From the NCBI GenBank assembly GCA_977006965.1, contig OZ345353.1, forward strand, positions 3,596,001 to 3,660,000: DNA of 64,000 nucleotides, in the 5' to 3' direction. The DNA is from Phymatolithon calcareum. Taxonomy: Eukaryota; Rhodophyta; Florideophyceae; Hapalidiales. The notes beneath the pieces were generated by a model, which saw nothing but the letters and a program-made list of their open reading frames with translations, did not search any database and had not been told where the DNA came from. Within the stretch, counting starts at the first letter, position 1, and each line of letters starts with the position of its first letter. This document shows positions 1-12,047 of the stretch, piece by piece. A program made the position numbers and the translations under genes.

Positions 1-745
1 AGAAACATCCCAAAAGACGCAACCATCGATATGCCCAGAACACTAACGTCGACGATCTGCACCCTGTACCAATGGCCAACAGCGAAAATAGCATCAGCGT
101 AACCATTGTTCAAATCATAACCCCAGTTGGTTTCATTCGACGGACCGTACGTAACAAGTCCTCCTTGGTGAACGACAATGTTGTGGCGCGAATTCGACAG
201 TACGAAAGTATACGCCGTAGTTAACATTGTCAATATAGCTATAATGTAAGCAGCAAAAAGACCCTGTGAGCTGAGTGGAGCTGGGTAATCAACGAGACGA
301 TAATGATCACCAGCAGTTCTTACGAGGGTCCAATCATGAAACTGGGGCATGCAACGAGGAGGATACCAGTTTTTGACGTTTTCGCGATTCCTTGAAGCGG
401 CGGAAGACACATTTTGTTCGAAGGCAATGATTAGGATGGTAACGAGCAGCACTACAAGACCTATCTGTACCAATTTGGTCCATCTGGAGAGCGTAACCGG
501 TCGGGACGGTATCCCTGTAAGAGAAGCGACGGCCTCAAGAAGACGATTTTGTGCGACGCTGGTGATATCATTTAAGATATCCTTGTGCTCTCCAGCGGTG
601 GCTTTTATGGCAATTACGGTATGCCCTGGCAGAAAGGGAAGTCTGTTGAGCAGAGCCGGTTTTGCTGACTCAATTATGTCCCTTTCTCTCTTTTCCCGGA
701 TTTTTGTCTCTTCTGGCGGCTTGTTTCAGAGCAGTCTGGAAAGTG

Positions 746-2586
746 AGACCGAAATGTTGAAAGTGGACCTGAAGGAATGTACAGACCTAGTCTATGAGCT
801 ATGGACAGCCTGCGGCTGATGCGGAACATTTCCAACATCGTGGATGAAAGCTCTCTTGGTCCCGCTGCACAAGAAAGGAGACCATGACGATCCAAAAAAT
901 TTCCGACCCATATCCCTACTGAGTCAGGTCCGAAAGGTTGTGGAGTCCGCAATTGATATTATGCTCCGTCAAAGATACAAGAACCACAACATCCAGCTGG
1001 GATTTCAAAAAGGGAAGAGTACGGAGCTCGCAATCTTGAGGGCGCTGGAACTACAAAAACGAGGGCAGCGATGCATCGAAGTATTGGACCTGAAGGCAGC
1101 GTACGACACAGTGCCTAGAAAACACCTGCAAGAGCGAATGAGAGGGCTTCTACCGCAAGAGCTATGCGTGATGATTGAACCATTCTTGATGCCTTCCTGG
1201 GTATCCACGGTTGGTGACCCGCTGCAGAAGTGGTTCCTAATTGACAGAGGAGTACCTCAGGGGTCTCCGCTGAGTCCAAGTTTGTACAACCTTTTCATGG
1301 ACGAATTAGCGGAAAGAATAAGCCGAGTGCCACGAGAAGTTGCAGATGTGGCTGCAGTCCTCTTTGCGGACGACCTTCTTCTATCGGCAAAGACACCAGC
1401 GGGACTACTGAGGCTGTTAAATATTGCATCAAAATGGGCAAGAGACAGGCAGATGGTTTGGAACACGAAAGCTGGGAAGAGCGAAGTACTTATCTCGGAA
1501 GACACAAGATCACCCATTTTCAAGCTTGCAGGGAAAACGTTGGCAAAGGTCAAAGAAGTCTCATAACTTGGCATCTCACTCAGTAATGAGGGAGTTACCG
1601 ACACAAAAATGCTTGAGCTCATCCGCCACGCCAAGATCGCGGTATATCAACTGAGGTCCCTGGGTGTCTCGCTGCGGGCACTCAGCCCCTTGAAAGCAGT
1701 AAAGACATACAAGGCGTTGATACAACCAAGATGGGAGTATGCAATGCACCTGACGCCATGGACGCCGAGAGTCCAGAGAGCTATCGCAGAAGTGGAGAAA
1801 ACATTTTTCGCACAACTATTCGGTCCAATATCGAAAAACCGCTATGTCAGACTTCGCCTTCTTTGCCGAATTCACAACGCCGGAAACAGGAGACTCGTGC
1901 TAGCACTCAGAATGCTGAAACAAGCCAGATCAAAGAAAAGGAGCCTTCTGGCCGTCCCAATCGAGGAAAGAGATGTGGATGAACTACAATGGATTAGTCG
2001 AGACATATCGGCAATGCTACAGTACGACCTATTCAAGACGGCACTGAATTCCTCAAACAAGGAGACGTCTCGGAGTCCAACAGAAAGAGAAATATTCCCT
2101 ATGATCTGCCGGAGTCCACCCCGGCGATCATCAGACTCCCGAAAACGCGGCACCGCCAATTAGCGGCAAAGTGGGTATTCGGTCGGTTCCCCCCAATGAT
2201 TACATCACTTCTCACAGACAATTTCGGTGATATGGTACCAATCCTCATGAGCAACCTGGAAGAATACATCGGAAGATATCAACTGACCAAAGAGGAGATT
2301 AATATCACTGAAAAAGCTCTAGACAAGCTACTCTTCTTCACTATCGTCTTTTACGGCGACATGGAATAGACAAGGCGCCAATTGAGGAAATCTGATCAGT
2401 GGACCCCAAGCTTTTCCCTCCGCCCTTTTACGGGAGACCGTTTTTGCAGCTAGGGCTACGACGTTAACCCGGGTTACAAGTATTTGAATATATGATGGAA
2501 GCTACAACGTAGCTGCTGGAACGCTTCTCCCTTGCAGTCTCATGAGTGTTATTGAGAGCGTTTAATAAATTACAAATTCAAAAAAA
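746..2586 (+). mobile_element. 5'-truncated LINE (family A) with reverse transcriptase
   Basis: The fragment is bounded by a 13-bp duplication AGTCTGGAAAGTG at 733-745 and 2587-2599. Membrane-gene copy 2 keeps the unduplicated target near 50211-50231, which proves the boundaries. RT sequence runs from 844 to 1566 with motifs FRPISLLSQ, LDLKAAYDTVP, RGVPQGSPLSP and LFADDLLLS. A frameshift near 1566 moves the thumb region to 1609-2163. The 3' end carries AATAAATTACAAATTC followed by a short A run. No endonuclease is present because the 5' end is truncated. The element lies antisense to the membrane gene it interrupts. Confidence 0.85.
844..1566 (+). pseudogene. LINE reverse transcriptase domain (frameshifted)
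   Basis: This 240-residue frame holds the fingers and palm of a non-LTR retrotransposon RT. Palm motif A is LDLKAAYD, motif B is GVPQGSPLSPSLYNLFMD and motif C is the catalytic FADD at about 1370-1382. The frame stops at 1566. Homologous thumb sequence continues in another frame from 1609, including the conserved stretch QPRWEYAMHLTPW. The closest relative in the window is the RT at 48171-49611. The enzyme would copy element RNA at a nicked target, but this copy is truncated and frameshifted. Confidence 0.85.
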
Positions 2587-2735
2587 AGTCTGGAAAGTGC
2601 TTTCCAGTTGCTTGGTCGAGTAATTTAGGTCAAAGGGTATTATCTCGATTCCCAGGTCTTTACGCAACCGTGAAGCATCGTGTACTATCATCTATTGAGT
2701 AGCAGTATCTGGCAGTGTTGACCCCTTATCTCGTA

Positions 2736-2886
2736 AAACATGCTCGCAAACCCATTCCGAACTTGCAAGAGGGAGAGAAATTCAAATTAAGGAGATATTA
2801 GAAGGAGAGTATCGAAAACAGCGAGAAGCTGCCCTGTTACTCAATTTGAGGCTTTGGGAGCTTTTAAAATAAATCAACATATATCC
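2736..2886 (+). mobile_element. 151-bp truncated LINE insertion with 14-bp TSD
   Basis: The 14-bp sequence CCCCTTATCTCGTA occurs at 2722-2735 and 2887-2900, while membrane-gene copy 2 has the site once (about 50350). The insert ends with AAAATAAATCAACATATAT, resembling the 3' ends of the two longer family-A copies. It encodes a short charged, helical-looking C-terminal tail. It is a third independent family-A insertion in this gene family. Confidence 0.75.
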
Positions 2887-3527
2887 CCCCTTATCTCGTA
2901 TTGAATGCTTGAAAGTGAAATTACGCCGGGTAGCCGAGTTCTCTGTGCAGCTTTTGTATAGGTCGCATCCACTCCACTGATTGACGTTAAAATCACCGAT
3001 GAGTCCAGTCGGAGATGAACCGCTGTCAACGCTTTCGTAGAGAAGTCGAACGGGATGCGCAGTGGCGTTACCGGTGTCCAAGCAGACTTTCTGAGTAAGC
3101 AGTGTCACAGCATTTTCACCAACTACAAATAATTGCCCATCAGCAGTCCTTGAGTGATTCCGGGCCCACTGCCATTCTCCGTTGATGGTGTTACGCAAGG
3201 TAATTGAGCGGAGGTCAGCCGGCAAACCCGGGATGTAACATCTTGTTGATTGTGATGAGCGCTCGAGCGATCGCGACAAGACAGATACATATCGACACCA
3301 ATTGGCGGTTGACGGGGTGCGGCCCCAAGTCGAGACACATAAAAGTGTCAAGGGAAAGCAGAAGAGGAAGAACTTTGCCTGTACGGGAGACATCTGTGGA
3401 TTGGTGAGCTTCGATGCCCAGGTAAGAGACCATCCACTTGTTCGTGAACAGATAGAAATAGTTTTTCGTGAGCGCATGTTTATGAAGGAATGCGTTCACG
3501 AAAAAATATTGAGCTGAACCGAGACCT

Positions 3528-3649
3528 TTCTTTCTTTCTTTCTTTATTGCAGATGACGTCAATTTTTAAGTTAACGCCTAAACTTGCTCTCGAGCAAGTT
3601 CTCTTCGTTCAAATATTGGATTATCGCTACGGGATTCTCTCTGCACAGA
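3528..3649 (-). mobile_element. 122-bp truncated LINE 3' end (family B tail)
   Basis: An 11-bp duplication AACCGAGACCT flanks the insert (3517-3527 and 3650-3660). Copy 2 has the uninterrupted site near 50976. Read on the minus strand the insert ends in GCAATAAA followed by (GAAA)n, the same tail as the full-length LINE at 18978-23200, although the rest of its 3' UTR differs. It lies just upstream of membrane-gene copy 1. Confidence 0.8.
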
Positions 3650-4339
3650 AACCGAGACCTTGATTAAGGGATGTGCACAATTTTATGAGGATATTATTGG
3701 GGCAAACTCATTGGGCATTTGAAGTCCGTGCACATAACTAGATTCTGTTTGAGACCCCGCCATAACAATTTCAGATTCTATTCAGGCCTTCTCTGAATAG
3801 CTTTAGTTTGACCATTGAAGTTAGCCAATTCTGTTTTATTGTCCTTGCTGCAAATAAACAAAATCAGTGTTGTATTGCGAAGATGTCCAGAGAAGAAACA
3901 AGAGAAGCAACCTTGAAACAGTCATTCTACAGCGCAAAACAATGACAACTTGCACCTCGGCTCATCTTGGCCATATCTCGAATTTTTACTGACCGATTCT
4001 CATACTTTTGTAATGTAGGCTATACCAGGGGAATGTTATAAATTTAATTGTGAAAGATACCCCTTCGTGTGCCGACTGGATTATGAGTTTATTAGATAAT
4101 CAAAACCATTTCTACTAAGCAGGATAGTGCCTTTATTTCCATTATTTCTCTCCACAAAGCCTAATCCTGCAACGATAACTACCGCTTCATTGGCAAACTT
4201 CCAATGCTCATGGCAACAGACCTTATTTTTTCCCATTAGAAATATGCATATATGATACATTTTCCCGTCGCGTGAAAAGCTTCATAGAAATTGTATGGAC
4301 CCATTTTCAGAAAAGCAGTATGACAACCGGTTTGCGTTA

Positions 4340-4737
4340 CAGTCAGACCTCGATAAATGGATGGGCAATGTGGAATGGTCCAATATTCTCAAAATCGAGG
4401 TTATTCTCAAGTCGAATTTTGAATCATAAGTTTTGGATCACACGTGTGCCGAACAGTAGCCATATTCTACTGTACTGTATGCCAATGGCAGGAGAAACAT
4501 GAAAAGTACTTACAGTATTCTACGAGTGAGGATATGCTCCGTGTACGCTAAACAAAACTATAACAAAATTTAAGGTATGCCCCGTGACCTCGAACATGAA
4601 GTAATGCTCCTATCAAATATTCTAGAATCCTTTAATTTTCGTTAAATTTAGGCGGATACGGTTTTCGTGGAGCACTCGATTATGCTGCTAACCGAGGTTA
4701 TTCTAAAAAAGAGGTTCCATTTATCGAGGTCTGACTG
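4340..4737. mobile_element. Pogo/Tigger-type MITE, 398 bp
   Basis: Inverted termini CAGTCAGACCTCGATAAATGG (4340) and its complement (ending 4737) sit between TA dinucleotides, the Tc1/mariner target. The paralogous sequence at about 51709-51745 lacks the element, giving an empty site. No transposase is encoded, so mobilisation would need a pogo-like transposase in trans. Confidence 0.88.
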
Positions 4738-6260
4738 TATTCCTCCCCATAACATTCGCCTGGCTATATATTCCGTACCGAGAATGGAGCAAGTGGCAAA
4801 ATATAATGTCTAATGAACGACATGAAATGTCGTACAAGTAGATCATCTATACAGTGTATCCCTTCTAACTGCAACCCGTTTAACTGAAATACCTGCAGAA
4901 CTGACACCGGAGAACCTTTCCCGACTCAAGATCGCTCAAAAAATATCTAAATTTAAGGTCGTCTGTAAGACTGCAAAAATATAAGCACACTGCAATCCTC
5001 AAAACTGAATACCCTTATTTTTCGTTTATTTTTAAGGGTTCGTTTCATCGTAAGTATCGGTACATTAAGTTCGATCAATCTGCTTTTCCTCTCTTGAACC
5101 ATTTTTATTCTTTTCATCAGCGCAAATGGGCAAGTCTGCTAACTTCCTGTTATGATAAGCCATCAGAACTGAAATCCCTCTTCAGCTGGAACTCGACTAC
5201 CTGTCCCGAAGCCTTGCAGTTAGAAGGGGTCTGCTGCACTAGATTTTTTCCTCAAATGAGTACAAAATACTTCTCAATTTAAAGGGAACGTTTTACTGAT
5301 TTTAATAACGTAAGATAACTCGCTCTCAGTGTCGTCAAAGACATCAAGCTTCTTGACCATTTGAACATGTCAAGCGACGCACTTCATAGCAGGGGATGTT
5401 CCATTGTTGTAAATTGAAGCACCATCAAGCCTTGTGCAGGACGAACAAACAATGCTCGTCTTCATATGTTTGCAGACACTGCATCGTTTCGGCGAGGTAT
5501 AGCAGGTGTGCAGCTCATCCGAAGCATTCCGTCTCCTCTTTGTTAGCGTTAAGTAAGATAACGACACAAGGGTACCGGTGGCATATGCAGTGCCAGTCCC
5601 GAAGACACGCTGATAGTGTGGCGAAGTACCCCGGAGACAATGGTTTGCGTCGCCGAGATCGGCAGTCGTTTAGTGGAAATGGCACAAATAAAGTGCCGAT
5701 GCCCAAAAGGCGGATGTGAGGATATTTTGAGGTAGCGCTGGACTCCTCAGAGATCCGGTACCAAGTCGGGGTGTACAGAGAAGCTCTGAATAGCAGATAT
5801 GCAGATCGATACTCACGAAACAATGGAGAAGCTCTTGGGGAGCGCTTGGCTATCTAAGGACGAGAATTGGACTACCGAAATGAAACCTGGCTAACACTAC
5901 AGTGAGGAGAATATAACACTTTGTGCAATCAGTGTTCTACCTTAGTGCCATCCAGAGTTGAATTAACATGGGTCAAGTTTCGCCTAAGACCGAAAGGCCA
6001 CTACATCACACGTTAGATGCGTATTGACAAGTCACCAGACTCGAATATCCGCTCTGGAGGCCCTGAGCGACGTCGAGCGTACTACGAGTCGTATCATGAG
6101 TTGTCGATCAGCACTGTCGTTAGCTCTTTGTAAAAGTGGTGCAGGTTCATTCCCTTGTATTGCTCCGGTTACAATTTGGAGAGTAACAACCAGCTACTCC
6201 AAAGGATGTACGCCTGCTTAACTCGGCCTTAGCACACCTGAGCAAGCACCTGCGCTAGAC
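4738..6260. other. Duplicated flank and low-information sequence
   Basis: Up to about 5240 this is the diverged paralogue of 51725-52190, the upstream flank of the membrane genes. From 5370 to 5567 the minus strand has a short frame with a CxxC..CxxC pattern (CSVCKHM, CSSC) reminiscent of transposase zinc ribbons, but it is too short to assign. Between 5700 and 6260 I see no convincing coding sequence, although RT sequence of the copia remnant just downstream may be decayed here. Confidence 0.3.
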
Positions 6261-7106
6261 ATGCATACTCTAGAAGTCCGCGGATGTGCCGACGCCTCGT
6301 TTTCCAATAACTCGGACAATACCTCGCAGCTCGGAATGATTATTGTCCTCGCCGATGGCAATGGTAATGTGTGCCTCATACACTATGCGTCATGGAAAAG
6401 TCGTAGAGTTACACGCTCCGTACTAGCTGCCGAAGTTCACGCCTTATCTGCATGCTTCAACTATGCGTACACTTTACGGCAGGACCTGACCCAAATGTTA
6501 GCGAAAAAGATCCCTCTCTTCCTCTTCACAGATTCAATGTCGATATTCGATACTATCACTAAGTTGTCTAGTACCTCGGCAAAGCGCTTGCTTGTCGACG
6601 TTGCCGCCCTTAGCCAAGCTTATGTCATAGGAGAAATTCAACACATGGCCCACGTCTCCAGTGAATACAACTTGGCAGATCCGTTAACGAAGAAGATGAA
6701 CTCCCCAATACTCACCGCTCTTCTCGGCACTGCTACTCTTCGCCACCCTGTGAAGAAATGGATAGTTCAAAGAGATGACCCTGTTCGCTCAAGCTCCGGT
6801 AGTACTCAGGATAACGACCGGAAAGGACATTCTGTCTAACGATACTCAGGTGAAGAGCAACTTCGCTGAAAATTTAGTTTTGGCGAGTGTCGAAGATACC
6901 TTTTATAATTCCTTTTCCTTTTTAGTGATTTTTTCCCTTCAATGTTGTACAGACGAAGTTGACAAGTTCTGATATACTACTGGCCCGTGTTGCACGACGC
7001 CGCGCAAGTATATAGTGGCCATTCTTCGGCCTTTCGTGTTCTACTCTGGTAGCGGAATAAAGACTAGACAATAAGTAACTGAACGCCAAGCAAGGGTTGC
7101 AGTTGC
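6261..7106 (+). pseudogene. Remnant of a Ty1/copia element: RNase H end and 3' flank
   Basis: The open frame 6261-6839 is the RNase H end of a copia-type polyprotein. Landmarks are CADASFSNN, WKSRRVTRSVLAAE, FTDSMSIFD and NLADPLTKKM. It resembles the C-terminus of the intact pol at 55974-58973 (FADASFANN, YKSKRITRSAMAGE, LTDSKSLFD, NLADGLTKPM), so it belongs to that lineage, not to the copia element beside it. The following 270 bases with AATAAAGAC near 7060 are probably its 3' UTR or LTR. That sequence resumes after 12505, so this older element was the target of the next insertion. Confidence 0.7.
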
Positions 7107-7520
7107 TGTAGTTGGAGGTTAGGGAAGTGATGAGGTTGCAGAAAAGTTTGGTTGAGGTTGAATGCTTGAGAATGAGATGAGTTGGGTGAAGATGAGTTCC
7201 TTAGTTTTATTCCGATGGTCGGCACCTGAGATGGAAATTATATACCAGCCTAGTACCAGTGGAAGGACATTACTGGATGCATGCTGACGCCAAATAACTA
7301 GTGCTCACTAGTAATACACTGCATGCATTTCGTGCACTGCTATTACTGATGCATCTGCACTTCCTCAATCTTAACGGTTTCAAGTAACCATTGACAACAA
7401 CATAACTACTTGTAAACATACTATCATACTATGACATCTTTCGACTTGACACGTGTACGGAGATTAGACTTGATATTGAAGTGTGCTGCGACTAGAGCTC
7501 CAAGCAGCACACTTCCAACA
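7107..7520 (-). repeat. 3' LTR of the copia element
   Basis: The 414-bp repeat matches 12062-12500 with scattered differences. The other LTR carries about 25 extra bases (a partial repeat of GGATGCATGCTG). The TG...CA ends and adjoining GTTGC duplication fix the borders. Confidence 0.9.
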
Positions 7521-7529
7521 CTCCCCCTT
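7521..7529 (-). promoter_or_regulatory. Polypurine tract
   Basis: On the minus strand AAGGGGGAG directly abuts the 3' LTR, as expected for the plus-strand primer of an LTR retrotransposon. Confidence 0.7.
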
Positions 7530-8020
7530 GATCAAGGGACATTACGCATCTAGTTTGCAAACTCCCATGTCTTGTGCGAACTTAGCACTCTTGACTCGAT
7601 CGAGCGGTTTCGTCAATGTATCGGCAACCATTGACTCCGTGTTGCAATACTTGATGTCCTGCTTTCCGGTGGCAACAACATCGCGTTCCTAGTGATATTG
7701 TATGTCGATGTGCTTGTTTCGCTGAGTGATAGCAGCATTCCTTCCGCTTTCAAACGCACTCTGACAGTCGGTATAGAGAGTCATGGCAATAGGCTTATCG
7801 AGACCATGGACATCCGCGATGAATCTAGACAGCCAGAGAGCTTCCTTCGCGGCCGCACATGAAGCTATATACTCCGCTTCGCACGTTGACGTTGTCTCAA
7901 TGGTCTGCTTCCTCGAACGCCAGCTTATAGCTCCCCCTGCAAGTAGAAAAACATAACCGCTTGTGGATCGCCGAGTTTCAAAACATCCTCCCCAATCCGA
8001 ATCGGTATACCCGATTGGAA
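7530..8020 (-). pseudogene. copia RNase H domain with internal stop
   Basis: Reading the minus strand gives GYTDSDWGG, SRKQTIETTSTCEAEYIA, YTDCQSAFESG and KHIDIQYH, the standard copia RNase H signatures. A stop follows KHIDIQYH near 7690; the remaining residues (VADTLTKPL) continue beyond it. It would degrade the RNA strand of RNA-DNA hybrids. Confidence 0.75.
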
Positions 8021-8021
8021 C

Positions 8022-9251
8022 TTACTTATTCTTGGAGCGGAAGAGAATACCGCAGCTTCGAGTACCTGCAATGTATCGGAAAACACGCTTGACACCCATC
8101 CAGTGACGTTTCGGAGGCTTCTCGCATAATGAAGATAGCTTGCCGACCGAGTCCGAGATGTCCGGACGGGTGCCGACCATCAAATACATGAGGCTTCCAA
8201 TGGCCCGGCGATATGGAACTTCGTCAGACATCGACTCGGTGATATCGATTTCATTCACTCAGGTGTTCTTGTGTCCGTACTCCATTGTAGTTGCTACTGG
8301 TTTCGCGTTCTCCATGCCAAAGAGTTCCAAGACTGACTGAGCGTATGCCGACTGCGAGAGATGAAGTGTTCGGCGTGGTCGATTACGGCGGATCTCAAGC
8401 CCAAGACACAGACTTGCTTCTTCAAGGTCCTTCATCTCTAATCGCTTGTTCAGCTCCCCCTTAATCCATGAAATGGCAGAAGTATCGTTTCCGGAAATCA
8501 ACAAATCGTCCACATAAAGAGCGATTATCATAATCGAGATTGACTTGTGCCGAACATACAGACATCTATCATTGGGACTGCTGGAGAAGCGAAGCTCATT
8601 GATTAAGAACTTGTCAATCTTCGCATGCCATTGTCGCGGAGCTTGCTTTAAGACGCATAGTGCTTTTAAGAGCTTGCAAACAAGGTCAGGACGCTTAAGG
8701 TCTCGAAAGCCAGTTCGAACTTCCATGAAGATGTCTTCGTCAAGTTCGCCATGCAAGAAAGCGGTCACCACATCCATTTGATGGAGCTCCAAATCATGAA
8801 CAGCAACTGTTGCGAGTAGGATTCAGATCGAGGTGAACTTCACGACTGGGGCATACGTGTCACCTTAGTCCACCCCATGCACCTGTCGGAACACTTTCGC
8901 AACGATGCGAACTTTGGGACCTGTATCCTTTACTTTGAATACATACTTGCACGGAAGCACGTTCATACCGGATTTGCGAGGAACGAGTGGCCATGTATTG
9001 TTTCGGGTAAGTGACGAGTGTTCTTTCTCAATTGCGGGAGACCAGAAGTCTATATTTCTATTTGAAGTTGCTTCGTTGAAAGTCTGAGGTACTTGACGTG
9101 AGAACATGTCCGTTTGAGATGCAAGGTCTGCCGACTCGAGGGCAAGCATGGCCGGATGAGACGTGATATTCGAGGAGTCACTCGGTGGTTTTGAGAGCCG
9201 AGCTGACCGACAAACTATGGGTTTGTAAATAATTTTAGGTGTCTCGTCCAA
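8022..9251 (-). pseudogene. copia reverse transcriptase, three broken frames
   Basis: Frames 8865-9251, 8259-8792 and 8022-8258 together form a copia RT. The first has the entry region (NTWPLVPRKSGMNVLPCKYVFKVK). The second has LHQMDVVTAFLHGEL (motif A), KQAPRQWH and the catalytic LYVDDLLISGND. The third has YRRAIGSLMYLMVGTRPDIS. Frame changes near 8800-8865 and 8258 show decay. The YVDD box and the domain order after integrase support the Ty1/copia assignment. Confidence 0.85.
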
Positions 9252-10413
9252 AGGCGGTGGAGATACTCTCTGTTCTCCATTGTCAGCATTCTGCCCTTCA
9301 TCTCTGTCCTTGTAGATGTTCTTGTTGTCTCTTCCAGAGTATCTTCGACTTTTACAGTATCCTCAGAGATTTTAACTGCATCGATTTCTGGAGACTCAAC
9401 AGGCATATCGGTTTCTGTTTGACTCAATCCGCTATTCGATTCGTCGAACGTCACCTCCCGCGACACAATCACTTTGTGTAACTCTGGATCCCACAGCATA
9501 TATCCTTTTGACGAAGTTGAATATCCCAGCATAATAGCATCTCGAGTACGAGGGTCAAGTTTCTTAACCTTCTTTTTAGGAATCACGTACCAACACTTGG
9601 TGCCAAATATGCGCAAGTGGCCCAAGTCAGGAGCGGGTCCCATCCATACGAGATGGGGGGTCGTGTTCGAAGGACGTCCTCTTGACGTCACACGATTGCG
9701 AACATACACAGCAGTGGCAGGAGCTTCAGCCCAGAACGTCTTCTCGATGCCTCTGTGATAAAGCATCGAGCGCACCAAGTTGAGAAGTGTGCGGTTCATG
9801 CGTTCAGACACCCCATTTTGCTGTGGGGTATATGCGACAATTAGCTGGTGATGAATGCCGTGATCGGAAAGGTATGCTTTAAACTCGTTGGACAGGTACT
9901 CGCCTCCGTTGTCGGTCTTTATGGCTTTGAGCTTTGGAGTGGGTGAGAAGTCCAGAACATTCAAGTGCATAAGCTGCTTTCCTGTGTGCGCTTCAGCGTA
10001 CTTGTGGAACTTTCGAAAACACTCAAAACTCTCCGACTTCTTTCTCATGGTGATTACCGTGGTCCCCTTGGAATAATCATCTATGAATGTGATGAAGCAC
10101 TAAGAGCCACCAAGCGACGGAATATCTATTGGACCGAGAACGTCGGAATGCACGAGATCAAGGACAGCCTTTGAACGAGAGCTACTGGACTTTGGAATTG
10201 GCTCATGATGACTTTTGCCGGCGAGACAGCCTTTGCATGTATGTGGTGATTCTGGACTGAGAAAATGTTGATACCTTTAAGCACCCCGTGGCGTACCATA
10301 TCGGAGATACCAGGAGGGTGTACATGAGCGAGACGTTCATGCCAGAGATGGAGACTAGCAAAACAGGAAACTTGGTTAAGTTTATTTTCATCTCCAAGAT
10401 CCAGTGAATACAA
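9215..10413 (-). pseudogene. copia integrase with GAG-pre-integrase domain
   Basis: The 10126-10413 frame holds the pre-integrase segment (LHLWHERLAHVHPPGISDMV), the His part of the zinc-binding module. The 9215-10048 frame holds the catalytic core: DNGGEYLSNEF gives the second Asp, and VAYTPQQNGVSERMNRTL gives the Glu. It continues into FGTKCWYVIPKKKVKKLDPRT, typical of copia integrases. A frame break near 10050-10126 includes the expected first Asp. Confidence 0.85.
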
Positions 10414-10442
10414 ACTATTGCGTAAGATACCTGATGCAATAG

Positions 10443-10829
10443 TTATATCATGCGCCTTAATGAAGCATCGGCTGTTTTTAGCGTAATTCCGTACCCATAC
10501 TCATCCATTTTTGACACTGACAGTAGAGAGTATCCAAAGCTAGGTATGTGCATCACATCTATCAGCTTGCAATTCGACAGTTGGCCGTCAATATTGAGCG
10601 TAATGATAGCATCTCCTTTTCCAGCGATTGTGGCTTTTGCTTTAGTTCCCATTTCTACAGTTGAAGACATTTCAGTATACGAGCAGAAGATGGAACGGTC
10701 GAAGGTCATGTGCGATGTGCTACCAGAGTCGATGATACAGGACTTAGATTTTTCAGGAATGTCGGAACTGCACACCTTGGCCATCAGACATACAAAATCG
10801 GAGTCAGACATCACTCGAAGGGGCTCCAA
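10443..10829 (-). pseudogene. copia aspartic protease
   Basis: This short frame contains the retropepsin active site in CIIDSGSTSHMTFDRSIF (Asp-Ser-Gly) and the downstream IPSFGYSLLSVSKM segment found in copia proteases. It lies between the gag zinc knuckle and the pre-integrase domain, as expected. Confidence 0.85.
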
Positions 10830-10883
10830 TTCATTAGTGAAAAATGAAGCTGGTTTAGCCCGTTTTCCATTTATAAGTTTGTA

Positions 10884-11696
10884 TCATTCCGGAGCGAAGT
10901 GCAGAAACTTCTTCCAACACTTCATTACGTGATGTCCGTGTCGATGACAATTGTCGCAGTAATTACGAATTCTTTCACCATCTCGTCTGGCAGTAAATAG
11001 TCCAGCAGTTTCGGCTTTGACGTTCGATGCTTCTACGCGCATTGACATGCGTTTTTCTTCTTGCAAAAGTCTGCTCTTTACAAACTCAAGAGAAAACGAC
11101 TTGTCTTCGTTCCCGAGTGCATCAAGGGCACTAATCAGGCTGTCATAGCATTCTGGAAGACCGTTGAGCACAACCATTGCCATTTCCTTATCGTCAACAT
11201 CGACACCCATTAATTTGATGATGTATGCTAGCTGACAAATACGGTTGGTGTAGGGCAATATTTTCTAGTTCTCTAACATATTTGCAGTGTAGAACTTGCG
11301 ACGAGTGGCCAGTTTGTTGAAAAGAGTATGAAGTTCGAAGATGTTAAGAATCGACTGCCACATTTCTTTGGCCGTTTCCACATCTTGTACATGTTCGAGA
11401 TGTTCTTCGGAGAGAGAAAGTCCGATAATTGCTTTGGCTCTGTTGTCATTTCGACGCCAGAGCTTATAATCGTCTGATTCTCGTGCTGGTGGATCGTCCT
11501 CGATGTACTCATCGAGTTCACGGATGGATAGTACTAGCTCATTTTTCTGTTTCCAAGCGTGGAAATTGGTCTCATTTAATTTTTCGACCTTCAGTGTTCC
11601 CTGCGAATTGTTTATATTGATTTTTGGGGGTCTTAAAATCTTGTCGAAGATCCGTTCGGGGAGTACACTGCGAGTCAACACAAGGTCAACTGTCAA
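10884..11696 (-). pseudogene. copia Gag in two frames
   Basis: The N-terminal frame (11265-11696) contains KLNETNFHAWKQKNELVL and the Trp-rich UBN2-like region of copia capsids. The C-terminal frame (10884-11258) has GLPECYDSLISAL and ends in a CCHC zinc knuckle, CDNCHRHGHHVMKC. A frame change near 11260 separates them. Gag would assemble particles and package element RNA. Confidence 0.85.
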
Positions 11697-12047
11697 GGCA
11701 ATCTATCCCGTATAAGATATTCGCTTCGAGTCGATGCGACCCGGGCCTTGAAAGAATCCGATTGGTTGGTGTGACGAAGTGTGATAAGCGACTTGTACGA
11801 GCGGGCCCCACCAAAAACCAACAAGGGGTTGTGCAGCACAATGGAGACACAAGTATGTGTGCCAAGAAGGCCAGGCGTAATGCCAGAACAGATCACAATC
11901 GTAGCCGGCACCCTAGAGGGGTGTACGGCTGAAGCGTGAGAGCTATAGCACAAATCAAGATTATGAAGAAGACAGAGACCGAAGGCGAAGGATGAGCTCC
12001 GGAGATGATGATGATGATGAAGATGTGCGGTGGTTCGGATGTGTTAA

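Larger units (their letters stand above)
1..3477 (-). pseudogene. Multi-pass membrane protein, copy 1, disrupted
   Basis: This is a minus-strand paralogue of the gene at 47212-50939. The N-terminal portion (3477 down to about 2900) has a hydrophobic leader, an Asn-rich putative ectodomain and the conserved segment GLIGDFNVNQWSG. The frame resumes below 745 and stays open to the left edge, with two hydrophobic segments around 190-480. The region homologous to the second half of copy 2 lies outside the window. It is disrupted by a 1.84-kb LINE fragment (746-2586) and a 151-bp retroposed piece (2736-2886), each with a target duplication. I recognise no named family; function is unknown. It is probably non-functional, since both insertions lie inside coding sequence. 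Confidence 0.6.

Noticed and set aside
349-819. Plus-strand ORF of 156 codons near the left edge
   Set aside because: It is the complement of membrane-gene copy 1 and spans a LINE breakpoint at 745/746, so it is not a gene.
2722-2900. Simple tandem duplication in membrane-gene copy 1
   Set aside because: The sequence between the 14-bp repeats is absent from copy 2 and ends like a LINE 3' tail, so an insertion explains it better.
5370-5567. piggyBac-like transposase C-terminus
   Set aside because: A CxxC..CxxC pattern is present but no flanking catalytic sequence or termini could be found.
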